Shown here: positions 23,301-37,128 of the stretch, piece by piece | Position numbering within the stretch: position 1 is the first letter of the stretch | Layout of the letters: the number at the start of each line of letters is the position of its first letter | Assembly: GCA_030549205.1 (NCBI GenBank) | Contig: JAUKTV010000026.1 | Span: 62,001 to 126,000, forward strand | Direction of reading: 5' to 3' | Source of the DNA: Apiosordaria backusii | Lineage: Eukaryota; Ascomycota; Sordariomycetes; Sordariales; Lasiosphaeriaceae | Length of the DNA stretch: 64,000 bases | The notes under the pieces: model-generated | What the model was told of the DNA's origin: nothing | The model's database searches: none | The model's input: only the letters and a program-made list of their open reading frames with translations | Position numbers and translations under genes: made by a program

Positions 23301-26300
23301 ATAGTAGTTACGATCTTTTTTTAATTGTCTTTATAGTTAAATATTAAGTTACTTCAAAATCCTATCAAATATCCTATTTACCTACCTTCCTCCTTTAAGT
23401 TAAACGTTCTATTCGCTTACTTACCTTTCTTTAAATACAAACGCTTTGTTTATCCGAGTATATTTATATTAGTAAACAACTTATTTATTCCTATACTATT
23501 ATATTAATAATAAGTAACAATTAAAATTAGACTAGTAACTTATCGATTTAACCGATAGCTATTTAAATAGTACTTAATAGCCTGTCCGGTACTGTTTATT
23601 CTAATAACCTATTTAATAGTATATTAGTTATTTTAACGTTATATTTTAATTATATTATATCTTTATATATTTTAATTTATTAAATAAGACACTACTTTAA
23701 TACTTAATAATCTATTTAGTAAATAGTATAAGCTTACCTTCTGTTAATAAGCTAAGTAAAAGAAGTATGTTAATAATAAGTATATAGTAAGAAGCTTTAT
23801 ATAAGCTAGTTAAATTAAAAATGATCTAGCTATCTATATATTTAATATTGACTTAAGATATGCTTTATAAATTGATTTAGATATTAGTATCCTTAACTTA
23901 TTAGAAATACTAAAAGGTTAAGATAACTATACTTTATTTATTAAGTTTTTAATTAAATTCTACAAGTGTAAAAATCTCCCTAGACTATTTACAGTATAGG
24001 AAATAACTGTAGAATATATAAAGAACTAAGCTATTACTACCTTAGCTAACTTAATATACTATATTATTAAAGGCTTTAAGTAAATTTAATATTAAGTTCT
24101 TTAATTATAACTAAATACTTTATTACTATTATCGAAATTTCCTATAGAAATATTAGATAACGATTAAACTGACAGTTAAGCTAAGTAAGCTAATAAATAG
24201 GCTAATTAGCTATTAAATAAACCGTTAATAACCTTATTAAGTATATCCTTTAATTAAACAATATAGGCTAAAATAGCGTACTTATTAAATTACTTACTAT
24301 CTCTTTAATAGGATATCTTTATTGACTTTAAATTACCGTTTATTAAATTACTAAGCTTATTACTGTAGGTAGTAGTTTAAAACGAATAGTCTAATATTCT
24401 TTTTAAAGTATATAACCTATAGTTTAAGTTATTAAATAGCCTATTTAAGTAATTAACTTTAGTTAAATTATTAATATTACTATTACCTATCTATTTTTAA
24501 TATTAAGTGCTACCTCTTTATTAAAAATATATAGAAGAATAGCCTATCGAACTTTTATATACTTTACTATTAATAAAATAAAACACTAACTTTACTAAAT
24601 ACCTACTTTTACTTAAACCTTTAACAATTAATATTACTTATATATTTAACCGATTAACCTTTTAATAAATATTATAACCTTTAAAGAAACTATCTTTTAA
24701 ACTACCGATATTATTAAATCTATAGTTATAATAACATTCGATATTACTACTATTACTTTATTTAAACCTATAACCTTTATTTTTAATATAAATACTATAA
24801 TAAATACCCTATATACTAAGTATATATTTATAAGATACTTCTATTCTTTAATAAGGTAATAATTTTAAAGAACCTTAAGGTGGTTTACTATATAATTACT
24901 GGTTATTTTAATAGTCTGTTAATACTGTAGATTAAAATCTCCGATATAGACTGTTAGTATAATTAGGATATAATCTTATATTAGTACTTATAAAAAACTT
25001 TATTAAATAATTTAACCTTTTACTTTATAACTGAAGAATTATAATAATTAAATTAAAAGATAATATACTAATTCTATTTGAAAATAAAATACCAATCCTA
25101 TTAATTTATTTACAATATATAAATATATTATTTAAAAAACTATAGTTTTAAGGTTATTAAGAATAATTGTATTTAACGTTAGAATCTACTTAATCTTTAA
25201 AATTAGTTAGCTAGTTAAATGCCCTATCTAATTCCCTAACTATTCCTTTAAACAATCTATATATTAAAGATAAAGTAGAAATATTTAATAGAATAATTAA
25301 TCGATATTAGATACTTAATTTACAGCCCTTTCTTTTATACTAATAATACAATTAACGAACTGTTTATAATATTAATTAAATAGCTTAGGATTAAGGATTA
25401 CTTTAGGATTTAATAATGTTGGTTTTAAGGGTAGGTAGTTAAGGTTTTAATATTAAAGGATAAGTAGAAATAGAAGGTAAATAGGAAATTAAATAAGGAG
25501 TTAAGTAAGGAGCTAGAGGTAAAGGTAATTAAGGTAATATATATAAAGGTAAATAAAGTAATAAATATAATAATAGATTTAAAAAGGAAGTTAAGGATAA
25601 AGCTAGTAATGGAAGTAGAAGTTTATATAACCTATTTTAATAGTTAGATTTTACTATAGTAATAAGGCTATTTAAATGCTTAATTAAGGTAATTAAATAA
25701 AATAATATTAATAACTTATTATATTAATAATAAAAATAAGTAATATAAGGACTTACTAGTTAGAAGCTTTAGAATATTAGATATTTTTACTTTATTGATT
25801 ATAATAATAATAATAAGGAGACAATTGAGGAAGGTAAATATTAAGTTTTTAAAATAGTCGAACTATTTATCGATTTAATTAGAAATATAATAGTAAATTT
25901 AGTAAAAAGAGATATAATTAAGGAAGAAATTTACTTACTATTATATAGTAGTATAGTAAAGTAGTATATATATAAGCTTTTTAAGTAGAATAGAAAATTC
26001 CTTAAGGAAGATATAGAGTATTAAGTATATATACTATTAAACTACTTTAGGATATTTTAATATATTACTGTTTAAAAGCTCTTTAAATATATATATATTA
26101 AGAAATTAGTAAAGTAAGGTAAGCCAATTGGAAAGTATATAGTAATAAAAGTATAGCTTATTAAGGTAGCTAGGATTTATAATATAAACTAAATTAAGGA
26201 TTAGATTTTTAATAGTATCTATTTTAGCCTACGCTAACTTCTTTAGCCCTTTAAATAAGAGTTACTGTCTTAGTACTTTATCTATTTCAATAGTAAAGCC

Positions 26301-27590
26301 AAATACTATATTAAAGTAATTCAATTTATCCTACTACTTTATAAGAATCGACTCTTTATAGTTAATATAGCGTTAAAGATCTATACTTATAATATTAAAG
26401 CTACTAAAAGAAGAAATCCTAGTCTGGTATGTTTTAATTTTAATAATTATGTTAAGATATATTAGCTTAAAAGGGGTAATTAGTATAATAGTAATACTTA
26501 TAGTAATTTTTATAATTATATTTAGTATAATAATTTTAGTAATTATAATAATTATTAATATAGTAGGAATTATTTTTCTATTAGAAATTTTTCCCTTTAT
26601 AGAAACTTTTTTCTATATAGACTTTATTTACTTAATAGAAATTATTTTCAGTTTTTTAAATATAATGGCTATTAATTTAAGTATATTAATAAAGGTAAGT
26701 AAAGATACTATTAATATTTTAATAGAAGCTATTATAGAATATACTGTTAGGTTAGAAATAACGTTAGTAATTATTAGGCTAATAAATAATATACTACTTT
26801 AAACGACTTTAATAGTACTAATTAAATGAGAGATCTTTAGGAATTTGGTTTTTTATTATTAAATAAGTAAGATAAGGACTGTGCAATAGATTATAGTTTA
26901 AATAAAGAGCCTATTGGCATTAATAATAATAATATATTTACTTATCTTTTTATATTAATTAAAAGTAATAAATATATTAATTACTAGTAGACTTAGATTA
27001 AAATCTTTTATAAAGGCGATAAATAGTAATATAGATACTATAGTAAGATTTTCTTAAACTGTATTAAGCTATTGTTGTATATATATTTAATACGTTATAG
27101 CTTATGGAAAAAACCTAATAAGCTATTTAAGAAGGACAAGCTATTTTAACTTCTATTATAGCTATATATTAAGTATATTAGATTTAATTTAAATGCCCTT
27201 TTAAAGCTTTAAAGGAAGAGGATGTCTAAATTAGTAAAGGCTAACTTGCTTTAAAAATTAGCTTTAAGACTTTATAAGCTGTCTTCTTTTAAAGATTAAT
27301 AAAAGCTTTAATATTTTATTTTAAAAATAGACTATATCTATATTATATAGCTATTTGTTTTAAGGTAGGTTATTGATGTTAAATTAGCCTTTTATAAGTT
27401 AAAGCTATAGTTTATTAGGAATTTATATTGCTAAATATTAATATAAGCAATTTTATAAAGTAATTAGTTAATAGTATATTTAAATATAGGCTATTTTATA
27501 ATTATAGTAAATAGAGTTTGGCTTAAATAAATATACTTTAATATAAAGATTAAGTAAGGAATTAAATAAACTATAAAAAGAATTATTAAA
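23301..27590 (+). other. Chromovirus leader and gag region, mostly unresolved
   Basis: By position this is gag. An open frame at 26449-26802 (117 codons, extremely Ile-rich) survives. Ile-rich composition is what Thr/Pro-rich codons become after C-to-T change, so it is probably a low-complexity gag linker and not a membrane protein. No zinc knuckle was recognised. Confidence 0.45.
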
Positions 27591-27599
27591 AGGCTAAAC

Positions 27600-29258
27600 A
27601 TTTTAAATATAGTAGACATTGATATATATATCCTTAATATAATTAATAGCTTACTCTATATTAGTAAGTTCTTAATTTATACCTTACTAACCTTTAGACT
27701 AGCTTTAAATATACTGTTTAGTATAGATTTTTTAAAAGCTAATGGAATATATATTGACTATACTATTAAGCTAATTATATTTAATGTATATAAAGGTATA
27801 AATACTATATTTAAATCAGTAGTTAAGTATACCTTAGTATTTTAAAAAGTAATAGTAAAAGATCAGATATCTATTCTACTTTAAACTACTATACTAGTTT
27901 AAGTCTTATATAAAAATCTCCTTAAAATAAATAAAAGGGACTATATATTTTATATAGAGTTAAATAGAGCTTATAATATAACTTTTAAAAATAGTTCTTT
28001 ATATATTGTCTTTGTAATTAACGATATTGACTAGCTAATAGTAGTATATTGCTATTAATATATTAATAAGATTGAAGAATATATAAAAGATAGATATATA
28101 ATAGTATTATAGAAGAAAAGTACTTTCGTTAGTATAGTGTTAGAAATAAGCTTAGGTAATAAGTTTAAATTAATAGAAAAACTTAAAATAGTTTTAATAG
28201 CCTTAAAAGTAGCAGTTAATATTATATTAAGAAAGATAGTAAAAGATAAAGTAATAAAAGTCCTTTTTAAATATAATATTAAAGAAGGCTATTATAAAGG
28301 TCTTAGTCTTAGTAAATTAAATAACGTACTTGCTATAATTACATTAAATAACGTTACGATTGTAAATATTGACTTAAACTTAATATAAAGACTTAAATTT
28401 AGTCTTAAGGGCTATAAATATTTAAATAATAGTATTATAGTAATATATAAAGAGGATAAGTATATATAGATTAATTTAATTAACGGTTAGTATAATTATA
28501 AAGTAAGAGCTAAGCTTTATATATTAAGTAAAAAAGATTAGGATTTAATATATAGAATCTTTAACGAAATGTATTATTATAGAAAAGTAGGTTAAACTGT
28601 TACTACTATACTGTTTAGTTATTTAATCTTTTATATTTAAAAAGTTATAAATAGTATATAGAAAGGTAAAATAGTAGTAGATTTACATTTACTTAATAAA
28701 GTAATTATTTTAAATAATTACTTTTTACTTAATTAAGACGATATACTAAATGTAATTATTAGTATAAATTATATTTTAACAATCGACCTATTTATATTTT
28801 TCTATTAACTGTCTATTTAAAAAGAGTATTAGGATAGGATAGTCTTTATTAGCCTATAAGGTTTAGAAATAAGTAAAGTAGCTTTAATAGGTTTTAAAAA
28901 TTCCTTAATATATAATTAAAGGTTTATAGACTAATGGTTAATAAAATATAGATGTTTTTATAAAGTCTATATTAACAATATCGTAATCTTTTTTAAGATA
29001 GCTGATAACTATATGTACTATATATAAATAGTATTGGATAAGCTATAAGCTTTAAATTTTACTGTTAATTTTAAAAAATCCTTCTTTAAGTTTCTATTAG
29101 TTAAGCTATTTAGTTTTTATATAGACAGCTTTAATATAGTTATTATAGAAGATAGGGTTAAAGCTATTATTGCATTAACGATATTAAATAACCTATACTT
29201 ATTAAAGTAGTATATTAAGATAACTGGCTTTTTAAGAAGATTTATTTTATACTATTAA
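27600..29258 (+). pseudogene. Chromovirus pol, protease to reverse transcriptase
   Basis: The retropepsin end is seen near 27690-27790 (LNILFSIDFLKANGIYIDYT). A 250-bp stretch at 28137-28388 has escaped stop codons (83 codons, starting MLEISLGNK) and lies in the linker between protease and RT. The RT starts near 28660 (KGKIVVDLHLLNKVIILNNY), continues with FFYQL and the GFKNS block, and keeps YINNIVIF near 28970-28995, where both catalytic Asp codons now read Asn. It then runs through VKLFSFYIDSFNIV into ITGFLRRFILYY, where the DNA transposon cuts in at a TA. All these blocks are Gypsy-type. Confidence 0.88.
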
Positions 29259-29260
29259 TA
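29259..29260. repeat. TA target duplication, left end of DNA transposon
   Basis: TA at 29259-29260 and 48073-48074. Joining the outer sides restores the Gypsy RT/RNase H reading (FLRRFILYY followed by IDCLTIRG). Confidence 0.75.
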
Positions 29261-29271
29261 CCTTAGCGGGA
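29261..29271 (+). repeat. DNA transposon TIR, left
   Basis: CCTTAGCGGGA, exact complement of 48062-48072. The sequence diverges immediately inside (GTGCATGG against AACCGTAT). Confidence 0.85.
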
Positions 29272-29279
29272 GTGCATGG

Positions 29280-29450
29280 TCTTCTGCAAGCCTTGCAGCC
29301 TGATTTTCGAGCTGCAAGGCTTGCTCTGTTTTTAGGCCTTTAATAGACTGCAAGCCTTATAAGGAGCAAAAACTTGCAGACTTGCAGACTTACAGCTGGA
29401 GTATAAGCCTTATAGGAAGTGAAAACTTATAGACTTACAGACTTACTGGC
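29280..29450. repeat. Left subterminal repeat block, weakly RIP-mutated
   Basis: This contains GCAAGCCTTGCAG, its complement CTGCAAGGCTTGC, GACTGCAAGCCTTAT, and tandem ACTTGCAGACTTGCAG / ACTTATAGACTTACAG. Similar words (CAAGTCTGTAAG, CAAGCCTTAC) recur at the right end, as expected for transposase-binding sites. Confidence 0.7.
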
Positions 29451-29459
29451 CTTATAGAA

Positions 29460-30227
29460 ATTCGCACTTATGCACATGCATTTATTCATTTAAACTGAAC
29501 TTACGTCAAACGTCAATTAAGCACTACCTTATACACTATACACGCTTCTATTTACATATAACCAAGCCTACTATACTGTAGCCAAAACTATCTATTACTT
29601 ATGACCAAGTCCTCTACAATTCCTCCTACAAAATAATACCCCAAATTCCTAAATTCCAATTAAACCCCTTCTAAAATATACCAAGTCCTCTAAATCTTAC
29701 ATGCGGCGTAGTAGTGGTGGTAGCGGTCGGCACTACCCAAGACCTATAAAGACATTGTCAGTCAATTGCAACCATAAAAATGACATAACAAAAAGGGAAC
29801 TGACTTAATTAATAGTACCGTACTTAATTAATATATAAAAAACCCTATATAAAGTATTAGTAATAACGGTACGCAATAAAAAGGAAGGATAGTAACTTAC
29901 AATAAGGTATTAAAGATAGGAAGATATAGGACTTAATAGTTATAACCTATAAGATAGTAAAGTCAGTGGTAATCTATAATACCTACTTAAAGAAAATACT
30001 TATAAGATAAAGAAATATATAAGTAAGCAGAAGAATACCTATAAAAATAGAAGTTAATAATAGCTTAACTAAGTAAAGTAGTAAATACTTATAAAACAAC
30101 GATAATATAATTAAGTAAAGTACCTAATACTAATAACCTATTAAACAGTTAATATTAAGTCCCTAAGTCCTAAAGTACCTATTCCACTTACACTCCTGTC
30201 CTTTAATCTATATCTACCTTCTAACCT
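29460..30227. other. Non-coding left flank inside the DNA transposon
   Basis: No reading frame was recognised. A direct repeat ACTTAATTAAT occurs twice around 29800-29830. Base composition is less RIP-biased than the neighbours. Confidence 0.4.
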
Positions 30228-33200
30228 TTACCTGACATTAATAGCACCATTCTCACCCTCAATGCCCTCTATAGTAACATCCTTATTAGTACCAGCAGCC
30301 TTACCATCGACAGCAGACTTATCGACCTCTATTTTATCAGTCTTTATAGCCTTACCCTTAAACTATTAAAAGGACTTATCGGAAGCTTACTTAATAAAGC
30401 TATCTAAAGTATAGGTTTAATTACAGGCCCTTCGCTACTTACTTTAGCCTTAAACTCCTCGGTAAGCAGCTTCTAAAGGGTCTTAGTAAAAGTAATAAAT
30501 AATCTGTACATTAGCAATAGTAAAGGTATAAACTCCTTTATAAAGAAAGAAATAAAAAGACAGTAGTAGGGTTTTTTACTATCGGTTATAAAGCCGATAT
30601 ATATTAGTAGTAACCGTTATAAAATCGCTTAAAAACTGTAATACTTACTTAGTATAAAATCGTATAGGAACTGTACTATTAAGTGTTTACTAATGTAAAT
30701 AACCATTAAACCTTATTGTCGTTTATAAAAGTAGCGCTAAAGATAGTAACGTTTACTAATATCGAACCTTTTCCTTATCTTTAAGGAAAGTAGTACTTGC
30801 CGGTACTGCCGAGAAAAGAGAACACCTGAAATGTTCTCTCTACTATAGAAGAGGTAGGGAAGATAGATTTGTACTGTGTTTACTGTTTTTCGAAAATAAC
30901 TAGCCAACGCCCTTTATCGATACTATAGTAACGTTTGGAAATAGTAGCGTATTATTTATAAAGTCGCTATTATTAAAAAGGCTGCCCTATAGTAAAAAGG
31001 GGTAGGAGAGGTATAAGTAAGTAAAAGAGGTATATAGAGACGGTTAGTTAAGCTAGGATAGAAAAGAATATATAAGTAGCTTCCTTTTTATATGCTTTTA
31101 TATTATTAAAGTAGTTACTAGTGCTTTAGTATTATTAAAGTGGTTATAGATAGTTACAGTAGCTTCCTTTTTATATACTTTAGCATTATTAAAGTAGTTT
31201 TAGGCCTCTATATAAAGGGCGATAAGTCGCAGCTATTTACATTTAGCTACCTTTTTTTATATAGACTTTTTCTTATAAAGTTTATCGATATTTACCTATA
31301 GAAGCCGCTACTTTACCTCTATCCTCTTAACTTCGTTATATATCTTTTCGGTATTAAGTTACATATCCTTCTATACTTTAAACCCCTCCTTTAGCTCTTG
31401 CTATTATAGAATTATTTCCTAAGAAGCCGCTATATATAGAGTCTTCTTTAGTAACTCTATAGGACTTAACTTAGTAAACTTAACTACTAATAGAAAGATT
31501 AATAACGGTATAAAAACATTAAAGTAAGGGAGAAAGTAAGGTAAAAGTAAAGATAGTATGTTAATATAGGTATATTAAATAGTAAATAGACTTACGACCT
31601 AACTTAAAGATACTCTACCTTTCAATTATTATAGACAAAGGTAGTCTTTTCAGTATTAATAGATATAATATAAGGCCTAGTATACTAAACTCCTATAATG
31701 CTAATAATAACTAGCCTCTTTAGATAATACTTAACTTTATATAGTTTAAGGATAAGGTCTTTATTTCTATTATTAAGGACGCTAGTAGATATGATAATAA
31801 TAAAGATATAATCTCTATTATTATACTAGTAGATAAAGATCTAATCAACCTTACTAAGCTGAATATTCTTAAGCTTTTTTTCTTTATATTTAATGTAGTA
31901 GCTATAAGTAAAGATATATTGGTAAAGGCTTCTAAATAAACAATAGAATTAGCCCTTATTTAATCCTAAATAATATTAAGATATATATCTCTAAGTACTA
32001 TTAAGATATATATCCTTAAATAATACTAAGACCTAAGCTAAGTAAAGCTACTAACTATAAAGGTTGTTAAATATATATAGAATAATAATATAAAAATATA
32101 TAAGTTGCTGTATAAAAATAAAAACTCTATATAGCTTTTATAATAATTTTAAGGCATTTAGGTAGGGTCGAGATTATAAAAATTATCGATATTAATATAT
32201 ATAATTGCAATTCTATTATAATAATAGTATTAATAGATAGTATATAATTTATTTCTTCTTTGTTTTTAATTTCAGAATAGTACATTAACGTACTGTCCAG
32301 ATATAAGCTTTTATATAAGTATAGAGATATTTCAAATGGCCTAAAAATCCTTTTATTTTTTAAATCTCTTTTAATATAATGCCGATTAATATATCCTCTA
32401 TTTTAACTTTGCACCGACCGATTGATATATTAAAAAATAGCTACTTTTACTTAAATTATTAATATAATTTAGAATTGTAAGTTTTATAATAAAATTTACT
32501 ATATTAATTAAGATTTTAATAGCTAAAGTTATTGCTAACTAGTATTATTATATTTAATAATATAAAGTACAGTTAAAAATAGGTTATTGTACTTTATTAT
32601 CTTATTTAAGGCCTTTTAAGATATTGCTAAACTGTTATTATAAGCTACTTAACTTTAAGTAGTAGCTATAGTAAAGTAGTAAAGATATAGGATAGAAAGG
32701 AGGTTAGGGAAAAGGTTAGGGGAAAAGGTAGACTTACTTATTTATAAATATAAACTTATTAGCCTATTATAATATACCTTTAAAGATATATATTTTAAGT
32801 TAACTATAATAATAGATATATACCTTCTATAGCTTCTTTTTAAATACTTTAGATATTTAAGCTTATTATTTTAAAAAGGCTTTACTATCGTTAATAGTAT
32901 AGTAGACCTTATTAATATTTACTTAGCTGATAATTGTAGTTTTCTAATGCCTTTAATTATTGTTAGCTTTAATATTAAGCTTAAAGTTGGCTTTTAAATC
33001 TTTAGTATTTAAATCCTTACAATCTATCTATAATAAAATAGGACTAAAGAATATAAAATAGCGTTTATATAAATCCTTAATTTTAACTATTAACTTAAGG
33101 TCGATATAAATAAAAGCATTATATAAAAGAAGTTAGGTTATAATGCTTATATTTACTATTACCAGCTTTTGCTTTTCAATATTGATTATATTAAAGTACT

Positions 33201-35520
33201 TAACTTAGTCCTTAAGTTTACTATTAATTATTAGTAATTAACTACTATTAATAAATAAAACAATAAATTAAAGTAGATAGAAAAGGTAACTATAGTATAT
33301 ATATTTCCGTTATTTAGTATTAAACTTTATTATAAATAAATAATAGACTTTAAAGTAATAATAATAAAATATAAATATAGAAATTTACCGATACTAATTT
33401 TCCCCTATTAAGGTATTAACGTTAATAGAAAGTATATACTTCTATATAATCTTATAATAATAAACGCTAATATAAACATTAGGCCTTATTATAGTATTTA
33501 GTTAGTCTAATATACCGACATTCTAGCCTTTTTAGACCTCTTTACCTTATTCTATTGACTATATTATAGTATCAGCTATATACCTTAACAGTATATATTA
33601 TATTAGTAAATTAATAAGCATAACCGGAAAAGCTTATAAAGGGCGATAACTTATTATATAAGCTATATAAACTATATAATTAATCATTTAAATAATAAAT
33701 AGGTAAAGTATTTAATAAATATAGTAAGTTCAGTAAATATAGTTATTAATACTATCTTTCTTTTTAATAGTAATATCAAAGTTTATTAAAACACTGTTTA
33801 ATTAAATAAAGTAAGCATAAGCCTATATAATATAATTAATTATATCGGTATCTTCTATTTCCTTCTGTTTGACTTACTTAAGATAATTACGCCCTTTAAC
33901 TAGATATTAAAAGGCTATAAACTAAAAAGTAAGCTAAGTATAAAGTAAAGGAAGGATAATAATAGACTATCGAGTGTAAGTAGATAGGGAATAACTTTTT
34001 AAATAGTAAATAGGCAATTGAAGTTACTTTTAATTAAAAGGAAATAGCTATACTTTTAATTTATAAATATATACCTACCGACCTAGCTTAGTTAAGATCT
34101 TATTAACTAATAACTTATATATAAATTAGGTTATACTTTAAAACTTCGAATATATAAGGTCTAGAAGGTAAAATAAGATTAAGTCTAGTATTAAGGTAAT
34201 AGATAGAAAAGGAAGTTTATCTTTATAAAGGCCCTATTACTAAGTATAAACGCTACAGTCCTTTACTATCTATTTCGAATACATCTCCTTATATATTTAA
34301 AGGATCTAATAGTAGTAATAGCTATATATATAGTAGTTAAAGTCGAAGATAAGGTCGGGTCAGTTATAGTTTTAAAATAATCTTTTAATTCTATAAAATC
34401 GACATTATTTTAATACTTTAAGACTATAAAAACCGGCGTTTTTATCTTATTATATTATATTACTAATAAAGTAGACTATAAAGACTATTAGTACGATATT
34501 CTTTCCTTTAATTTCTACTTTAACAACTTAATTAAGGTTATTAAGAATATAAAGAGACCTAATAGTATCGTTAAAATTAAAACCATAAAGGCTAAGGGTT
34601 AATAGTAGGACGTTTACTCTATAATAGCAATCCTTAATAAACTAATTAGTAAAAATAGTATATATACTAATAAGTAAGTAGTATAAATTGGAATAAATAC
34701 TAAAGCCATCGATAAATAGTATAATAGAGTAAAAAATAACTTTAAGTTTAAGCTTATCTTATTACTTAAAGAGTTTACATTTAAAAACCTTAATTTTTAA
34801 TATACTATAGAAAAGATAAGTATAATAAATCAGACAGACCGTTCTATATTTTAATATTATACATTAAATAAAGAATCTTATTTACTTTAATAAAGACGTT
34901 TTAATATATTAAGGAAACTATTTATATAGGTTTCTACTAAAAACAGCTAAGAAGTTAGGGCATAGGTTATTAATCTTTTTATCCTAGTACTAATAGTAGT
35001 TAAAACTGGAAGTAATGACTATATATAAATCGGACTAAAGGATAAAAGTAACCTCTTCTATTAAAATATACTCTACCTTATTTTATAGAAAATTAAGCTA
35101 GGTTTTTTAATATTTATATAGATATAGAAATAGTATATCTTTATTACAGTAGGAAAAGTAAAAGAAGGCTTTTTAAATCTACAGTACTATACTGCCCTTT
35201 TAGCTAGTACAGTATTTAATATAATAGTCGTATCCGATATTAAATATATAGCTAATATGCATTTTCTTATAGTCTCTATCTTTATTTCTCTACTGATAAT
35301 AGCAATTTACGTTAATATAGATATATAAAACAAAGTTAAATATAAATATAAGTAACTTCTTTTTACTATACTTATTTAAAATATATATAAACTCGCTACT
35401 TATTATCTAATTAAATAAGGTCTAAATATATAACTGATATATCTCTTTTAATTTGTCGACAAAGTTACTTAACTTAAAGTATATTATATTTGTAAGGTTA
35501 GAAGATATAAAGTTAATAAA

Positions 35521-35525
35521 GAAGG
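35521..35525. repeat. Copia-2 target-site duplication, left (GAAGG)
   Basis: GAAGG at 35521-35525 is repeated at 43136-43140. Confidence 0.92.
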
Positions 35526-36358
35526 TATTTGAATAGGTATGGCCAATTACAGGCCTAAGGGCCCTGTAATTAGTGCTCACACACTAGCTCACAGTGCAGC
35601 GGAAGTCTTACGCGTAATACCTATAGCTCAGTGCTGGGGTACTAGAATACAGTACTATGCAGGTACTGTAGAACAGAAATATAGTAGGTAAACAATTGTA
35701 TTGTAGTATTAGCCTTCTATAATTCCACTGTAATAGTCTCTATAGTAGGGTTTGTACTCGACCTCTACTATATACCTACCGACTAACGTACGGTGCCTTG
35801 CATATCCTAGCAGGCAGATAGGCCAGAGTACAGCTTAGTTAAACCTGAGGTTTGCTAAGCCCTATAAACCACTTACTAAGCCCTCTATAGCTTCCGACCT
35901 ACAGGGCCTATAGGCCTATAATTTAGTATAGTAATAATATACCTACTTAACTATAAGCCTACTAATCCTTGGCTAATTTGGCCAGCTCAGTAGTTAGCTA
36001 CAGGTCTTATAGGCAGCTAAGTTAGTATAGTTTATAGCTCTTTAAAAATCGACTTACGGCTATATAAAAGGGCCGCAAAACCGAGCACCCTTAACCTAAA
36101 GTGCAAGTCAACGTAGGGTTAAGGTTAGGCCATTTATACTGCTTACAGTAGTAGGCCTTAGTAGCCTAAATATAAAATTATAGGCAGTTTAGCTTACTAG
36201 TTAGCAGAATGTAGGCCTTTAAATAGCCCTACAGTAAAGTAAGGTGCCGGGTAAATGCTAGGTAACTAATAGATAGGCTTTCCTACTTAAGCTTCCACTA
36301 TATAGTATAATAGCAGCTACTTACTATAAACTAGGCCTTACAGGGACCTAGTTTAACA
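35526..36358 (-). repeat. Copia-2 3' LTR
   Basis: 833 bp, same length as 42303-43135. It reads TATTTGAATAGG…GTTTAACA on the + strand. It is more RIP-mutated than its partner, most visibly at 36180-36360 against 42955-43135. Confidence 0.95.
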
Positions 36359-36372
36359 CCTCTCCTTTACTT
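36359..36372 (-). other. Copia-2 polypurine tract
   Basis: CCTCTCCTTTACTT on the + strand (AAGTAAAGGAGAGG on the - strand) directly precedes the 3' LTR in element orientation. Confidence 0.85.
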
Positions 36373-36876
36373 ATAGTAAGTGGTAGGCTTAGATTTAAAT
36401 TTAAGGCCTACTATAGTAAGCTAAAACTAATAAACTAATTGGCTAATTAAAAAATTAAAATACAAAGTATATAAAGCGTTAAGGCCTATATATTTAAGCG
36501 TTAAGTAATTACTTTTATAAGCTAAATTATAAAGGAAAATTAAATATAGAAAGGGTAGTTTTCCAATCTATTCTTCTACTAACTTTTCCTCTATAGGCCT
36601 ATTCCTTAAACCCAAAAGACCTATAAAGGTCTTGAATTTTTAGCTGGCTAGTGGTTTAGTTAGCCTATTAACCGGTATTTATTTAGTATTTAAGTAATTA
36701 ATAGTAACCTATAATACCCTAACTTATTTCCTAACCCAGTGGTATTTTAGTAATGTATACTTAATACGATTGTAAAGGGCTAGGTTATAGGCAGTAATTA
36801 TAGAGTCAATATTATTACTATATAAAGAGGTAAAGCCTACTAAAATATACCCTAACTTCTTATAAATCCTTCTAAT

Positions 36877-37128
36877 TTATAGAGCCTTACGAATAGCCTT
36901 AATAAGTACGTTGGTTTTAACCTCTAAAATAAAAAGGCTTATAATACTGGCCTTCTTTAATTTCCAGCTTACAGGGCCCCTAGCCACTTTAAATATAAAG
37001 CTATAAGTAGATTTTAAGTCCTTTAGGTCCCCTATAAAGTCTGAATCCGCAAAGCCTATAGGTACTATAGTGCCTTCTTTTTTAGTAAGTCCAGTAGTAT
37101 AACTATAAGCGATTACTAAATTCTCCAT
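36877..37128 (-). pseudogene. Copia-2 RNase H domain, surviving open segment
   Basis: 83 codons without a stop. The order G-F-A-D-S-D … GDLKDLKSTYSFIF … ARGPVSWKLKKAS … EVKTNVLIKA is the Copia RNase H pattern (first Asp of the active site in the ADSD block; the usual S-T-x-E-A-E segment reads FILEVK). It is part of the dead gag-pol, not an independent gene. Confidence 0.9.

Noticed and set aside
26449..26802. Ile-rich frame as a membrane protein
   Set aside because: The hydrophobicity is an artefact of C-to-T change in Thr/Pro-type codons, in the gag region of a dead Gypsy.
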